Positions 1-11,468 are shown, counted from the stretch's first letter. The stretch: DNA of 64,000 nt from Clavaria fumosa (GCA_951802425.1 OX637803.1:2108001-2172000); one strand, 5' to 3'. Notes: a model not told the origin generated them from the letters alone. Numbers and translations are program-made.

Positions 1-628
1 ACACGTGACAATCACCAACGACGTACCTTTGAAAAGTTTCGAAACACGGGATTGGATCTTGACTGGTAGTGTTGAGTTTGGAGACTTCGCGCAGAACCGG
101 ACACAGGCGGGTGTATCGATCACTCAAGTCGCCCCAGTCTTGAGTGTTATCTTGCATCATCTGTTAAGAACCCCCCAACCGACGTCCGCATCAAGACGGA
201 ATGTCCCAAGAATAGAGTGCAGTGCAGCTTGCCTGAAAGCGTGAAGCGGCCAAAAACAACGCAGAGGCGGCCGCCCCGACGCCAGGGACGGGCACGGAAG
301 CCGCCGCTGCCTTGAGCGCCTCCAGAGAGAGCATGAAGCCATTCCAGCCCGTGCGCGGCTTGGGGGGTCCGCCCGCTTGGTGGTGGTGCTGGAAGACGAC
401 AGTTGTGTCGCTCGCATCACCGGTGTCGGTTGTCGACCATGTCGTCGTCTTGGTCATCGCATACGCGTCTTGGGATGGGCTACCGGGAGGTGCAAGTCGA
501 TCTCCCCAATCCCCATCGACGCGCGTTTGCACTGTCGAGGCAGTAAAAGAGTGTGTGATTGGTGATGGTTGCTGCTGCTGCTGCTGCTGATCTGGCGAGG
601 GTTTTCTGAAGCGTTGGAACGGACGCAT
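1..628 (-). CDS. 5' part of a possible NLR-type gene (runs off the left edge)
   Basis: Partial gene; only the first two exons lie in the window. The proposed start is the ATG at 628 (protein begins MRPFQRFRKP), with an alternative in-frame ATG at 670. Exon 1 is 628-233 and exon 2 is 160-27, ending at a GTACGT donor. The 72-nt intron (232-161) fits only as a GC-AG intron (GCAAGC...TTAACAG) and is phase 0. The protein has a glutamine run, then a segment with VPVPGVGAAASALF, then an exon reading DWGDLSDRYTRLCPVLREV. That layout (small hydrophobic helix, then a helical stretch with D-L-x-x-R) resembles N-termini of agaricomycete NACHT proteins. No NACHT or repeat domain is visible, so the NLR assignment is inference. 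It is not a close paralogue of the NACHT-WD40 genes further right. Confidence 0.45.
571..589. repeat. CTG/CAG trinucleotide repeat coding for polyglutamine
   Basis: Six uninterrupted GCT/CTG units. Read on the minus strand they encode the glutamine run near the N-terminus of the gene at the left edge. Such tracts vary in length between strains. Confidence 0.85.
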
Positions 629-1354
629 GGTCTCTCGGCAAAAGGAGAAGTATGAGTGGTGGCAGCGCACGAAGATCGTTCAGCAGGAGGGTATGAGTGT
701 TGGCAGTGTACAAAAGGCCTTATATATGGAGACACCATCGTGTTGCAGTCGTGCACAGCAAATGAACATTGCTGTATCGGAAAGCCACGAGGCTTTCAGG
801 TCCCGGCAATACGGCCTCTTTGACGGGATCGTTTTCCTCGCCCAGCTTCGAGACGACTTGAACTTGAATATCGGCTGGCTCATGAGAGAGTAATCTGGCA
901 AGCCCTGCTGCGTTACTCTCAGCACCATTGGGCACAGTCCCCGGCTAGATGGTTGCAGCAGTAAACGTCCATTGTCCATATCTCATCATTACACAGCCTC
1001 ATGGCACAGCATTGTCTCCAGCTTCAACGTTCACAATTTATTTATTTTTCAGTTTGCGCAAGTGAAGAAAATGAAAAGAGGGAAAGAAAAAAAAAGCATA
1101 AAAAGAAGCTAATGCACAGTAGGGACAAAAACGTCGTAAGTATGATTGGAAGAATGGATGGGGGAGGGATTCTTCCCTGGGTGGGAGAAGGTATGAATGT
1201 TACTGTGGTATTATATATATAAGACCTTCTAATAAGGAAGGCGGAGAGAAGAAGAAAGAAAAACAGGGTGGTGTCAAGACGTCGAAGGATAATACAGTCT
1301 CATCGGAGGCCAAGGTGGCCAAGGAGCGAGGAGCGCGGTCAACCAACAAACTCA
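629..1354. other. Intergenic stretch without a recognisable gene
   Basis: Upstream DNA of the left-edge gene and downstream DNA of the membrane-protein gene at 1355. It contains A-rich tracts and a TATATATATA stretch near 1211-1220. No reading frame here shows a recognisable domain. Confidence 0.5.
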
Positions 1355-3208
1355 TCAAATCTTGGGAGATCGCGGGGGAATTGGGAACGCCGTGAAAGCC
1401 GTGAAAGCCGTTGCCAGATCCTCCTCCTCCTCCAAGTTCACTGACGCGCGCGTCAGCACACTGTAATCCGTCGTTGCTATTGACACCCGGCTCCGCGGTG
1501 GGTGCAAACCGCTCGCTATCGTTAACGTCGCTCCACTCCCCGCGACTGGGTCATCGGCAGTTGGCTGCTCCAGCGCCGCTAGCAGGGACTGCAACGCGCG
1601 CTCCTTCTCCTCCGAGGACACAGCCGCCATAGGCAGAGGTTCCGCTTTGGGCGGAGACGGCATCATCGAGGCAGCCACATCAGGTGGCAGTCGTAATCTG
1701 GGCACCAACGGCGAGGTTGTCATTATCGACGTGAATCCGGACGACACGGCAGCGGCGACCGCCGAGCTGCTACCAGCGCCGACATCGCCGAAGGGGTTAT
1801 CGCTCGCGACGCTGCTCGCGCGCGAGCGTGTCCGGGCCGAGCGCGACCCCGAGCGCGAGCGCGCGCGCATCTTGCCCTTGGTCAGCTGCATGTCGTTCCC
1901 GCTGAAGAAAGGATTCGACATCGACGACGTGCTCCGCCGCGACATCCGTCCACGGTCAGGTGCCTCGCTGCTGTCGCGGGCGTTGTAGTAGTAGCTGAGT
2001 GACGTCGAGCTTTTCACGTCCGAACGGGGCAACGCCCCGCCCGTATTCGCCGGGGTGGCGGTAAGGGTGGATGATGACGATGATAGTCGCTCCAGGGGGG
2101 CCACGGTGGGGGATTGGATTCTACTCCTGTCGCCTAGCTTAGCGTCATCCCAGGAGTTCATGACCTCGGCCGACTCCCAGTGGTGCAGCCCGGGCGGTTG
2201 GGTGATCTGGGGTGTCGCGCCGACAGTGTGGCTGGGGCTGGGAAGTACGGCTCTAGATGTACGACGGTCGGTGCCGCGGATAAACGAGTCCCGGCCAAAA
2301 GCGCTGCTGTCCCACCTCATCGGTGAGACGGGAACCGTTGGCAAAGCACTCGCGAAGTTGAACGACGTGCGCAGCGTTGGCGTGCCCGTCACCGTGCTCG
2401 ACGCTGGCGTGCTCGGCACCGGCGAGTTCATCACTGTTTTGATCGGTACTGGCGTGCTCGGCACCGGCGAGCTCGTCGTAGGCGTGCCGGTAACCGATGT
2501 TTTTAAACCCACCAAAATAGACAAGCGCATAGGCTCGAGCTGCCCATAATCCGTGGCAGTGGTGGCCTTGGTTTTATTTGAGTCCAGGGACTGCTGCGCC
2601 GAATGCAGCGAATCAGGGGGCTGCCTAAACATGGTCAACTTTTCCATCCCGCTGGCGTCGTCGAGTTCTTTAGTGGCGCGCGAGGAGGGGCGTGGTGGCG
2701 GGTACACGGTCTCCCACTGGTCGACCGCGCGGCCGCGCAACTTGTCGTCTGAGAGATTCCGCCATGGATTACTACGTGCGCGGGGAGGAACCTTGCGGTT
2801 GTGCTGTGAGTACGCGGGGCGACGGGATTTGGGACGTGAGGAGCGTTTGTATAGCCAGATAGCGAGCATAAGGAGAGAGGCAAGAAGGACGAAGGTGCCG
2901 ACGCATATCCCAACGACGAGGGTCACTGGTATGACGCCGTTGCTGGCACGGGCGGAGCCTGAGGGGACAGGGGAAGAAGTGGCGGTAGCCGCGGCGATCG
3001 TTGGGATAGAGAAGCTGGTAAAGACAGGGGGCAATGTGGTAAATGGGCTGGAGGGAAGCGCGCCGGGACTGATGGGGGCGTTGGTGTCGAAAGCGAGGGC
3101 TGTTCTGGTGGCTGGAGCGGTACTGACGGTGGTTACGCCATTGAGACCCGTGAAAGTGGGTATGGGTGGAGCATCGCGACGAATTGCAGGTGGTCTAAAG
3201 TTGTACAT
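1355..3208 (-). CDS. Single-span membrane protein with Ser/Thr/Pro-rich ectodomain
   Basis: An uninterrupted frame of 617 codons from the first ATG. Residues 1-90 are rich in Ser, Thr and Pro. Residues about 92-120 form one strong transmembrane helix (core VGICVGTFVLLASLLMLAI) followed at once by a basic stop-transfer stretch (KRSSRPKSRR). The remaining ~490 residues are a disordered, Ser/Pro/Arg-rich cytosolic tail with repeated VPSTP-type motifs around residues 245-275. This is the layout of fungal Mid2/Skg6-like surface proteins, but I see no family-specific signature, so function is unknown. The frame stays open upstream of the ATG and encodes two further N-glycosylation sequons (NNSS, NTS). 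The real start, with a signal peptide, is therefore probably in an upstream exon near 3330-3620 that I could not place. Long open frames on the opposite strand are shadows. Confidence 0.7.
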   Translation of the reverse strand: MYNFRPPAIRRDAPPIPTFTGLNGVTTVSTAPATRTALAFDTNAPISPGALPSSPFTTLPPVFTSFSIPTIAAATATSSPVPSGSARASNGVIPVTLVVGICVGTFVLLASLLMLAIWLYKRSSRPKSRRPAYSQHNRKVPPRARSNPWRNLSDDKLRGRAVDQWETVYPPPRPSSRATKELDDASGMEKLTMFRQPPDSLHSAQQSLDSNKTKATTATDYGQLEPMRLSILVGLKTSVTGTPTTSSPVPSTPVPIKTVMNSPVPSTPASSTVTGTPTLRTSFNFASALPTVPVSPMRWDSSAFGRDSFIRGTDRRTSRAVLPSPSHTVGATPQITQPPGLHHWESAEVMNSWDDAKLGDRSRIQSPTVAPLERLSSSSSTLTATPANTGGALPRSDVKSSTSLSYYYNARDSSEAPDRGRMSRRSTSSMSNPFFSGNDMQLTKGKMRARSRSGSRSARTRSRASSVASDNPFGDVGAGSSSAVAAAVSSGFTSIMTTSPLVPRLRLPPDVAASMMPSPPKAEPLPMAAVSSEEKERALQSLLAALEQPTADDPVAGSGATLTIASGLHPPRSRVSIATTDYSVLTRASVNLEEEEDLATAFTAFTAFPIPPRSPKI

Positions 3209-4629
3209 GGACGTGTTGGAGTTGGAGAGTAAAGGAGCGACGAGGGAAGAGTTATTGGAGGTTGGAGGTAAGGATGGAGGGAAAGCTTTTGAGGCAGGTA
3301 TGATTGTGAGCTTCAGATGGAACGTTTCATAAGGGGAGAAAGGAATAGCGCATCCGACTGACCTCGAGACGATGGACCTGGCTGGTGTTTGAGACGGAGG
3401 GACACTTTGACCAGCGAGCGTGGGTCCGCTGGTCGAACGACCAAGTGTATCGGGAGAGAGGGGAAAGAAAGACTACGGGTGGGTGAGAAAGACGATGAGG
3501 CGACCCTGTGCTACTCACCCTGCACGGCTGATGGGACGACCGCTCACCAGGACCAGGACCAGGGAAGAAGAGGGGACACGAACACCAAAAGCGGTTACAA
3601 TTCTGGCGGTTGGCAACCACTGCAAACCTGGCAATAAATTTGTCAGAGAGTCGTTAGGGCCGCAGAGTCGTTAAGGTCACCTTCGCTCGCCGTTAGCAAC
3701 GTCCATTTTTTTTCTTTCCCATAATTGTCTCTCTCACTGTTGAGCTCGTAGTACTTACATTTTTCGTGTTTTATTTTGCTGCTTAAAAACGGAGAGAATT
3801 TTTTGCAGTGACCATCAAAAGATCACCCTCTCCTTGATACACGTTCAATGTTCACGCGGTACTCGCTCGTTGTTCGACAGCGTATCACAAATGATAAAAC
3901 CGTTACAATCGTACCCCGCAAGCGCCTGTATCACGCCCGCCCGTCGTTACGGTCTCGCATAACATCCAGGTGCAGCAACCACATTCGACTAATTCTCACA
4001 GAATATATTCCCCCCTGAAGATGACCAAATTTGACACACCAAATACATGGGCTGATGTTTGGGCCTCGTTTTGGTTGTGATGATGGTGGCGGGGCCGAGA
4101 TCTTCTCTCACAGCCATCCACTCCTCTCCAGTGATTTCCCCATGGACGTCAACGGTCCGCAAGAGGCAAGCCGGTCCGGGAGATGGACAAGCGGTCTGGA
4201 AACCCTGTTATATTGGTCACTGAGTGTAGCATGGCCTGCAGTTGCTCGAGACAGAATCTCCAAGGGTCATTGCGTGATACGGAAGGGAAGATGTCCAGAT
4301 GGCGACATCGTACGTACAGCTCTTGACAATGACAGTGACATAACGCCAGAGATGTGAAATTGGAAAATGTTGGTGGAAAATGTTCGCTTGCAAGGATCAC
4401 GTGAACCGCAGAATTGAGTCGAAGAAATGGAAAGCCATAGTGCGAAGATGAGAGACGAAGGGAAGCTTGGAATGGTGGAGCTTTCACTGTGCTGCTAAGA
4501 TCGCTGTGATACTTACAGTGTAGTGTCAGTCATGGTCAGTGCTGGTTACGCAACGGACACGTGACTTTTTCGTGTTAGGCGCTTATTCCGAATATTCGAC
4601 CTGGTCCTCGTTCAGAAGCCATTTCAGTC
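3209..4629. other. Intergenic region between divergent genes
   Basis: The part next to 3208 probably holds the 5' exon(s) and promoter of the membrane-protein gene. The rest leads up to the Rsm1-like gene. Nothing between about 3650 and 4570 resembles a conserved protein or a structural RNA. Confidence 0.4.
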
Positions 4630-7003
4630 ATGCAGACTAACGGCTCTTCATCAACGCCCTCATCAGACCAAATTAGATCAACAAAGGTCAGATTAAATGC
4701 ACTCCGCAGTCAGCTCTCGCCTCACAGACGACCACGGATAGCGGAAGCTCGAAGATGCTATCCACCAGCTCGACGACGCTGTCAATATAGCCGAGCCCGT
4801 TGACCAGCCTCCGCCTGCAAAACGACCTCACGTGGCCGTAACACGGTCCATTTACTCCACCCTTGCCAAGTATGGCATTACCACATCGTCTTCACGTACC
4901 TCGTCAGTCTCTGTTACACATCAACGTTTCTCTCCATTCTCAGAATTGTCTTCTCTTTTAATACACGGCGACATGCAACAGAACGCCGTCGGCGCAAGAA
5001 AATTTGAGCCTGTCTCTCTCCAAATCTACCCCGCATCTGAGCGCCATCCTCGCGCGCGCCGCGAAGCACGCCGCGAAGGCAGCCAACCCATTCTCTACTT
5101 TTCACTCTAACAACTCTAACGACCGGCTTTCATTACCGCCCGCGTCTTCACGTCTGCCTTCACCATCCGCTTCGAGCAGCTTCTCCGCAAATATCCACTC
5201 TCCCCCTTTGCGCCTGGAGCTTGAGTACCGTCCCTCGTCGTTGCGTTCTTTTCTTGCACGGCTTGCGACGTTTAAGCTTGCTACGTATGCCGGCAAGCCT
5301 TCGCCCATAGACGCCGTCGCTGCCGCTAGGTGTGGCTGGATAAACGAGGGCAAGGACCGCCTTGTGTGTCGTTTGTGCAGCGTCTCATGGGCACTAGCGA
5401 GTCGCGAGGGAATGGCGAGGGAGGCGGGTGAGCTGCATCTTCCCATTGTTTTTTTCTTTCTTTCTTGCATTCTTTCTTTTTCCGAAGCTGATATCCATCT
5501 CTGGGGATAGCAAATACTCTGATCACGAAACAAAAAGCAGGTCTAGTAGATATGCACAAGAATGGCTGTCCGTGGAAGACGCAACAATGTGATTGTACGT
5601 ATGCGTGCTGCGTATATGACACCCTTAGCAAGTCTTATTTGACATCGGTTGGCTATCTACAGCGTCCATATACCGCATACCGCTGCAGACACCAACCGCG
5701 ATGGCTGCACAGATTAAGGCCAATGCAATCGCCCTGCAGCCTATTCTTCAAGGAGTGAGCGTGAAGCACCCTTTGGTGAGCCCTTCAGAGAGTCAATCTT
5801 TGCTTCAACATTCTTCCATATCTGTCCCCCGTCTCCAGACGCCTGCCCAAGTCGAAGCACTCCAGTCGGCGCTCTCATCTGTGCATTCCGCACACACAGC
5901 TAGCCAGCCCGCCACTGATTCCGTACAGCTGACATCCGGGGGGGATACCAGCGCTCCAGGATCTTGTATGGCACCTCCAGCACCGTCAGAATCGGCCATC
6001 CTCGTGTCCCTCTTCGGCTGGTCGATCGCCCCAGCCGCCGCACCAGACGTCCGTCGGCGGAGCAGCCTCTCCATCTCCCGGACGACGTCCGCCGTGCCCT
6101 CCGCGCCTCCCACACCGAGGCTGCACCGCTCGCGCTCCGCCACGCCGATGCGCGCGACACAGCACGACCACCACGACGGTGCCGACGAGGACGACGACTC
6201 CATCTCAGTCGGTCTTGCCCGCCGCCGTCGCGCGCGGGCTGCGCATGCCGACTCTGCGCCGCCGCCGCCGCCCGAGGGCGTGAGCCGTCTGCTGAGCGCG
6301 CTCTCGGGCGGCGGCGCGCGCGGGGCAGGGGCGCCGCTGCTGTACTGCTCGCTCTGCCAGCGACGCGTGGGGCTGTGGGCCTTTACTTCGTTCGAGACGC
6401 CATCGACCGTGCCGTCCAACGAGTCATCTGCGCCCTTGTCTACGGCGACGCAGACCACGATTGCCAGTCAGACGCGCGCACCACGGGCACAAAAGCCGTT
6501 TGACGTGCTCAAGGAGCATCGCGCGCATTGCCCCTATGTCGTGCCCTCGAGCGTGCTGCCGTCGTTGCCCGTACCGCCGCCCCCGCCTTTGGTGCGTACC
6601 CCCGGGGAGGTCGGCACTACGAACTACGGGCCTCGTGAAAATCGTCTTTCGCAAGACCTGCAACAACAACGGTCTCAGACGTCTCAGCAGAGCAGTGCAA
6701 TGGAAGGCTGGCGCGCAGTATTGACTATCGTGGCACGGCGTGGTCTAACGACCCGCGAAAGGCGTGTGTCAACTGGACGGGACACTGAGGCCGAGATACC
6801 TCCGGGCGAGGGGGAGAATGTAGACGCCATGGTGGCGAGCGTCAAGGCTCGTGGGGTAAGTTGTTTGCTTTTTATATCTTGGGAAATGGTGTTTCTCAAT
6901 TTTTTTGGCCGTTCTGCATACGTTTTCGCTCGGTATATTTGCTTTTCCTAATGTTCTGCAGGGAAAGGATTTGCTGAAGTATGTGCGGGAACTGTTGAGC
7001 TGA
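4630..7003 (+). CDS. Rsm1/NIPA-like C3HC zinc-finger protein (intact copy)
   Basis: Seven-exon model: 4630-4686, 4742-4869, 4982-5427, 5541-5594, 5663-5775, 5839-6855, 6962-7003, giving 618 residues with all phases agreeing. The first donor is GTCAGA, the others are ordinary. Residues ~150-230 form a C3HC zinc finger: RSFLARLATF, then Cys178, the pair C191-x2-C194, and after a splice the H-x3-C motif in HKNGCPW. The C-terminal half has the Rsm1-type segment (YCSLCQRRVGLW, then FDVLKEHRAHCPYV and GWRAVLTIV). The middle is acidic and Arg/Ala-rich. Family members are S. pombe Rsm1, a nuclear mRNA-export factor, and animal ZC3HC1/NIPA, a nuclear-basket protein; a nuclear role is inferred from these. 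It is the only complete copy of three in this window. Confidence 0.85.
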
Positions 7004-7013
7004 TGAAAGGGTT

Positions 7014-7300
7014 CTACCATGGACAACGACGGTATTCTCGTTGAAATACATTTCGTGGGGTACTAATATCATATGCAGAAAGATAGAATAAATCCAGTGC
7101 GACGACACGCATCTCTGTACCCTTACTCAGGCTTACCTCGACTCGTTTGTAACGAACATGAATGACATCTAAAATCGGCTGATTGGCTTGAATGTTCTCA
7201 GGATCTGGGTATGCGTCGTTGTACAGGCCAAACCCTGTAAGCTTGCCATCCGCTATGGTGAAGGCAAAGGCCACCCAGCGTGGGGCCTGTTTGTTGGGGG
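7014..7300 (-). pseudogene. Unidentified minus-strand gene fragment, convergent with the Rsm1-like gene
   Basis: The minus strand encodes a protein-like segment (APRWVAFAFTIADGKL, then GFGLYNDAYPDPENIQANQP, ending RYKRVE) directly followed by a plausible donor (GTAAGC). A homologous but stop-containing segment lies at 21600-21830 in unit B, again between the Rsm1-like gene and the ATPase fragment. Conservation of amino-acid sense between the two copies suggests a real exon of some gene. I do not recognise the family and see no complete gene. Confidence 0.4.
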
Positions 7301-7309
7301 AGGGGCAGG

Positions 7310-8037
7310 GATCATAGGAAGGGATGTGGACGTGGACACGGACACGGACACAGAAATGGACACACGGGCCGTGCGAAGGGCCATGGACGGGCCGGGGAGG
7401 AGCAGGAGACCGCCAGGCAGGCAGCCTACGAGACGGAGACACTAGGGGGACCGCTACGAAGCACGGAGATGTCTTCACTACAACAGCCACAAGCGAAAGC
7501 AACAACAACAGAGTCTGGGGCTGCTCTCCATCACGGCGGCCGTCTCGCTGGCATTGAGGCTGTTTCCGGGGTCAGGACGCCGCCACGGGTGAGGGAGAAG
7601 CACTGGTCAAGGCGTCCTGATCGTGGCGGGCGTGGGTATGGCGAATAACTGACAAAGGAATGCTGGATTTGGGTATTAACGCGCAAGGAGGCGCGTGGGG
7701 TGAAGGTTGTACAAGGCGGTGTGGAGACGGTCGCTGATATCAAAGCTCGTTAGTTTCTTCTATATGCTCTTGGATCTGTTTTTTTCTGATGTGTTTTAGG
7801 ACCTGGTGGTGGACGACATGGCGCTGCTGGAGCCGAGCGAGGTGCATAACCCCAGGTTGAGACGAGTTGTCCGCAACGGGTGAGTCTGACACAATTAAGA
7901 AGGTGCTGTACCAAGACTACGTAGCATTGCGGATGGGAAGCCTGAGGCTGGCGGAGGCATTGGGGACGGCGCGGCGCATACGGATTGTTTTACCATTAGT
8001 GGGAGTAAGGTCCTTGTGGGTGTGGGCAGTTATGTTG
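7310..8037 (+). pseudogene. Decayed 5' fragment of a P-type Ca2+-ATPase gene (unit A)
   Basis: Plus-strand remnants match, in order, pieces of the intact ATPase at 33.8-39.8 kb. First comes the low-complexity N-terminus (a Gly-rich hexanucleotide repeat at 7325-7355, then a segment reading like ETARQAAYETETLGGP). Next is the first membrane region (AAVSLAL near 7530) and the stretch ending GVETVADIK. After an intron of different sequence (about 7748-7800) come the loop DLVVDDMALLEP and the TGES region, with decay up to GSYVV at 8037. A large internal piece is missing between the low-complexity part and the first helix. There are several frameshifts and stops, so no product is expected. Intron retention shows copying through DNA, not RNA. 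Confidence 0.75.
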
Positions 8038-11000
8038 TCCACTTCAATAGGACATATTTGTATGGTGGATTTGGCTCACTGGAATAATAATGTGACCTTA
8101 TACATTGTATACATGACCTACCTATTGCAGTACCAAAGGGTAGGTAAATAATTCTAGAATTTATGTTTGAGGTAGGAATGCAGTGAAGTGAGTGGGAGGG
8201 AAATGATGGAGTGCTGGGGTGTGGCCACTGCCAATTGATCAATAGTGGATGCACATATGTGACGAAAAGCCACAGGAATCCAACAAAGTTTGCATCCTGT
8301 GAAAGCAGTGGATAACCATCCATCATTGATGAGGTATGGCCATGACTGCCCACAATTTGAATCACTGTATATCTGCAGATGTGCACCAGTGACTGCATCC
8401 CACAATCTCACTGTCCTGTCATGAGACCCTGAAACTATCCTTTCACTATCTGGAGAGAATGACACAGATATGATGTAATGAGAGTTGCCCTCAAGTTTCT
8501 GCAGATGAGCACCAGTGACTGTATCCCATATTCTCACTGTCCTGTCATGAGACCCTGAAACTATCCTTGTACCATCTGGAGAGAATGACACTGATGTGAC
8601 CCCACCAGAGTGGCCCTCAAGTGTCTGCAGATGAGCACCAGTGACTGCATTCCACACTCTCACTGTCCCATCATCAGACCCTGAAACTATCCTTTTGCCA
8701 TCTGGAGAGAATGACACTGATCTGATGCTTGCAGAATGACCCTCAAGTGTCTGCAGATGAGCACCAGTAAGTGCATCCCACACTCTCACTGTTCTGTCAT
8801 AAGACCCTGAAACTATCCTTTTGCCATCTGGAGTGAATGACACTGATCTGACCCAACCAGAATGGCCCTCAAGCATCTGCAGATGAGCACCAGTGATTGC
8901 ATCCCACACTCTCACTGTCCTGTCATAAGACCCTGAAACTATCCTTTTTCCATCTGGAGTGAATGACACTGACATGACCAAATTAGAATGGCCCTCAAGT
9001 GTCTGCAGATGAGCACCAGTGATTGCATCCCACACTCTCACTGTTCTGTCATAAGACCCTGAAACTATCCTTTTGCCATCTGGAGTGAATGACACTGATC
9101 TGACCCAACCAGAATGGCCCTCAAGCATCTGCAGATGAGCACCAGTGATTGCATCCCACACTCTCACTGTCCTGTCATTAGACCCTGAAACTATCCTTTT
9201 TCCATCTGGAGTGAATGACACTGATTCAATCCAACCAGAATGGCCCTCAAGTGTCTGCAGATGAGCACCAGTGATTGCATCCCACACTCTCACTGTTCTG
9301 TCATAAGACCCTGAAACTATCCTTTTGCCATCTGGAGAGAATGACACTGATCTGACCTCATCAAAATGGCCATCAAGTGTCTGCAGATGAGCACCTATGA
9401 CTGCATCCCACACTCTCACTGTCTGGTCATCAGACCCTGAAACTATCCATTTTCCATCTGGAGAGAATGATACTGATCTGACAAAACCAGAATGGCCCTC
9501 AAGTGTTTGCATATGAGCACCACTGACTGCATCCCACACTCTCACTGTCCTGTCATAAGACCCTGAAACTATCCTTGTACCATCTCCAGAAAATGACACT
9601 GATGTGATACCATTAGCATGGCCCTTAAGTGTCTGCAGATGAGCACCAGTGACTGCATCCCACACTCTCACTGTTCTGTCATAAGACCCTGAAACTATCC
9701 TTGTGCCATCTGGAGAGAATGACACTGATTCAATCCAACCAGAATGGCCCTCAAGTGTCTGCAGATGAGCACCTGTGACTGCATCCCACACTCTCACTGT
9801 CTGGTCATCAGACCCTGAAACTATCCTTGTGCCATCTGGAGAAAAGGACACTGATCCAATGCATCCAGAATGGCCCTCCATTACTTGTACACATGCACCC
9901 CATTGTTTTGGTAATTCCCCTTGCACTAACACTGCTCCCTCCATCTGCTTATGATAGGCATTGTATATTTCAGTGCCAACTGGGGTGAAGGGCAAAGCTG
10001 TAAAATACACTTGCAAGGCAGATACATTGATGGCTGGAAAGAACTCTTGGATCAATCTCTCACCATCATATAATAGGGCTGAGTTGATATTCATATGATT
10101 ATTCATCTATTTCAAGATCACATGTTAGTTTTGTCACCCTCACTTAATAAAAACATACACTTACTGAAAGATAGGCATGCACAGATGCCAACATTTGTAA
10201 TGCATTTCTCAGATTCCCAAGAAGACTGCAGACCTCTATCCAGTGCAGTAAATGATTTGAGCAGAAATATCCCAGAAGCTGCAATACATTGCTTGAAAGC
10301 TTGCCACTGCAAACATGCATGCCCCAATATCTACATGCGTACTGCAGGCTGCCTGAGATGTGTTTTGATATCATCTCTGGGAGATCTGGCACCTCATGGT
10401 TGAACTTGGTGGGGTCTCTTATACTACAAATATCCTTCTTCAGCCTTTTCATCATAGTCAGGCATTTCTCAGCCATGATAGTGTGTTGCTCTTCAAGGTC
10501 AACTTTAAACTGCATGTTGTGGCATCTGGTAGGGTCCACAATGAAGTCAAAGAATGATGGGTGGATCAATCTTATAACTCCAATGCCATCATTTGGAGCT
10601 GTAATGATTGCCTGCAACTTCTGAAGATAACCATTGACATAAACTTCAGATTCAAGCAAGTCCTCCAATTGATCTGATGAGAGAGGATCTTGAAGGATGG
10701 CAATAGTTCCAAGAATCAAGCGCAATTTGACTCCATGGTGTTCAGAAATATCAGGGAATGCAATATTCAACACTTGCAAATACAACTGATCCAGATGCTG
10801 CAGAGGAGAGGAGCCTACAGCAGTTGTTGTGTTCAAAAGCATCCCCAGTTGCCCCTTGGGATCAGCAACATTAATGAACCTTGCTGCAGTAGCAGCAAAT
10901 ATGAACAGGCCTGAGGACATATTGGCCAAGGTCTCAATGTCTGTAGGGGATGGCCAGGATCCAAGAATGTGATATCTGTTCTTGATAGCTTCAAGGTGCC

Positions 11001-11369
11001 ATGTCAGATAATACTGGATATCACTTTTAATGACATCCAACCTGACTTCATGAAGAATCATTGGTTTGGTTGTATTGTTGAGAAGTGGATGTTGAAAAGC
11101 ACCAGTGATTTGGAGAATTGGTCTACTGGTGATGAGGAATTGCAAAGGAAATAACTTTTCAATGTGTTGGTGTCAGGATCGCTTACATAAGCAGGTTGGA
11201 AAGGCCAAGAAAGGATCGCAAAAGAGTTGCGGGAAGTTTGCGGACGAGTCACGTGACCCGAATGGGTGGTGGCTTACATAATGGGAAAATCACGTGACCC
11301 GGGCCTGGACGCATCACGTGACGCACGGGGTCCGAGCGTGGGAACGCTGGCAACTCCCGAACCGCTCGC

Positions 11370-11377
11370 TATATATA
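11370..11377 (+). promoter_or_regulatory. TATA box of the 5' LTR
   Basis: TATATATA, followed by a pyrimidine-rich stretch. A start about 30-36 nt downstream would put the RNA 5' end near 11400-11406, right at the sequence complementary to the primer-binding site. Confidence 0.65.
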
Positions 11378-11405
11378 CTACGTCGCTTTCTTATCTTTTC
11401 CCCTT

Positions 11406-11417
11406 ATGTTAGTATCG
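11406..11417 (+). promoter_or_regulatory. Predicted RNA 5' end, complementary to the primer-binding site
   Basis: ATGTTAGTATCG in the 5' LTR; the 3' LTR version at 16997-17008 is ATGTTAGTATTG. The first ten bases pair perfectly with the site at 11469-11480, and the 3' LTR version pairs over all twelve. Confidence 0.6.
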
Positions 11418-11468
11418 TCATCATCGACCTTACGTTAAGTTGTGTGAACCGTGAGACTAAGTCTGACA

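Larger units (their letters stand above)
11171..11468 (+). repeat. 5' LTR (298 bp)
   Basis: Begins TGTCAGGATCGC and ends AGTCTGACA, so the ends are inverted TGTCAG/CTGACA. It carries three TCACGTGA palindromes (11249-11256, 11290-11297, 11314-11321) and a TATA box at 11370-11377. Confidence 0.95.

Noticed and set aside
2055..3332. Long plus-strand open frames opposite the membrane-protein gene
   Set aside because: Composition is the mirror of the Ser/Pro-rich minus-strand protein. There is no domain, and the minus frame has a transmembrane helix with the correct flanking charges.
8400..10000. Regular 126-bp DNA repeats that could suggest a CRISPR array or satellite
   Set aside because: The period is three times 42 and the repeats encode WD40 units in one continuous frame. 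There are no short repeats with unique spacers.
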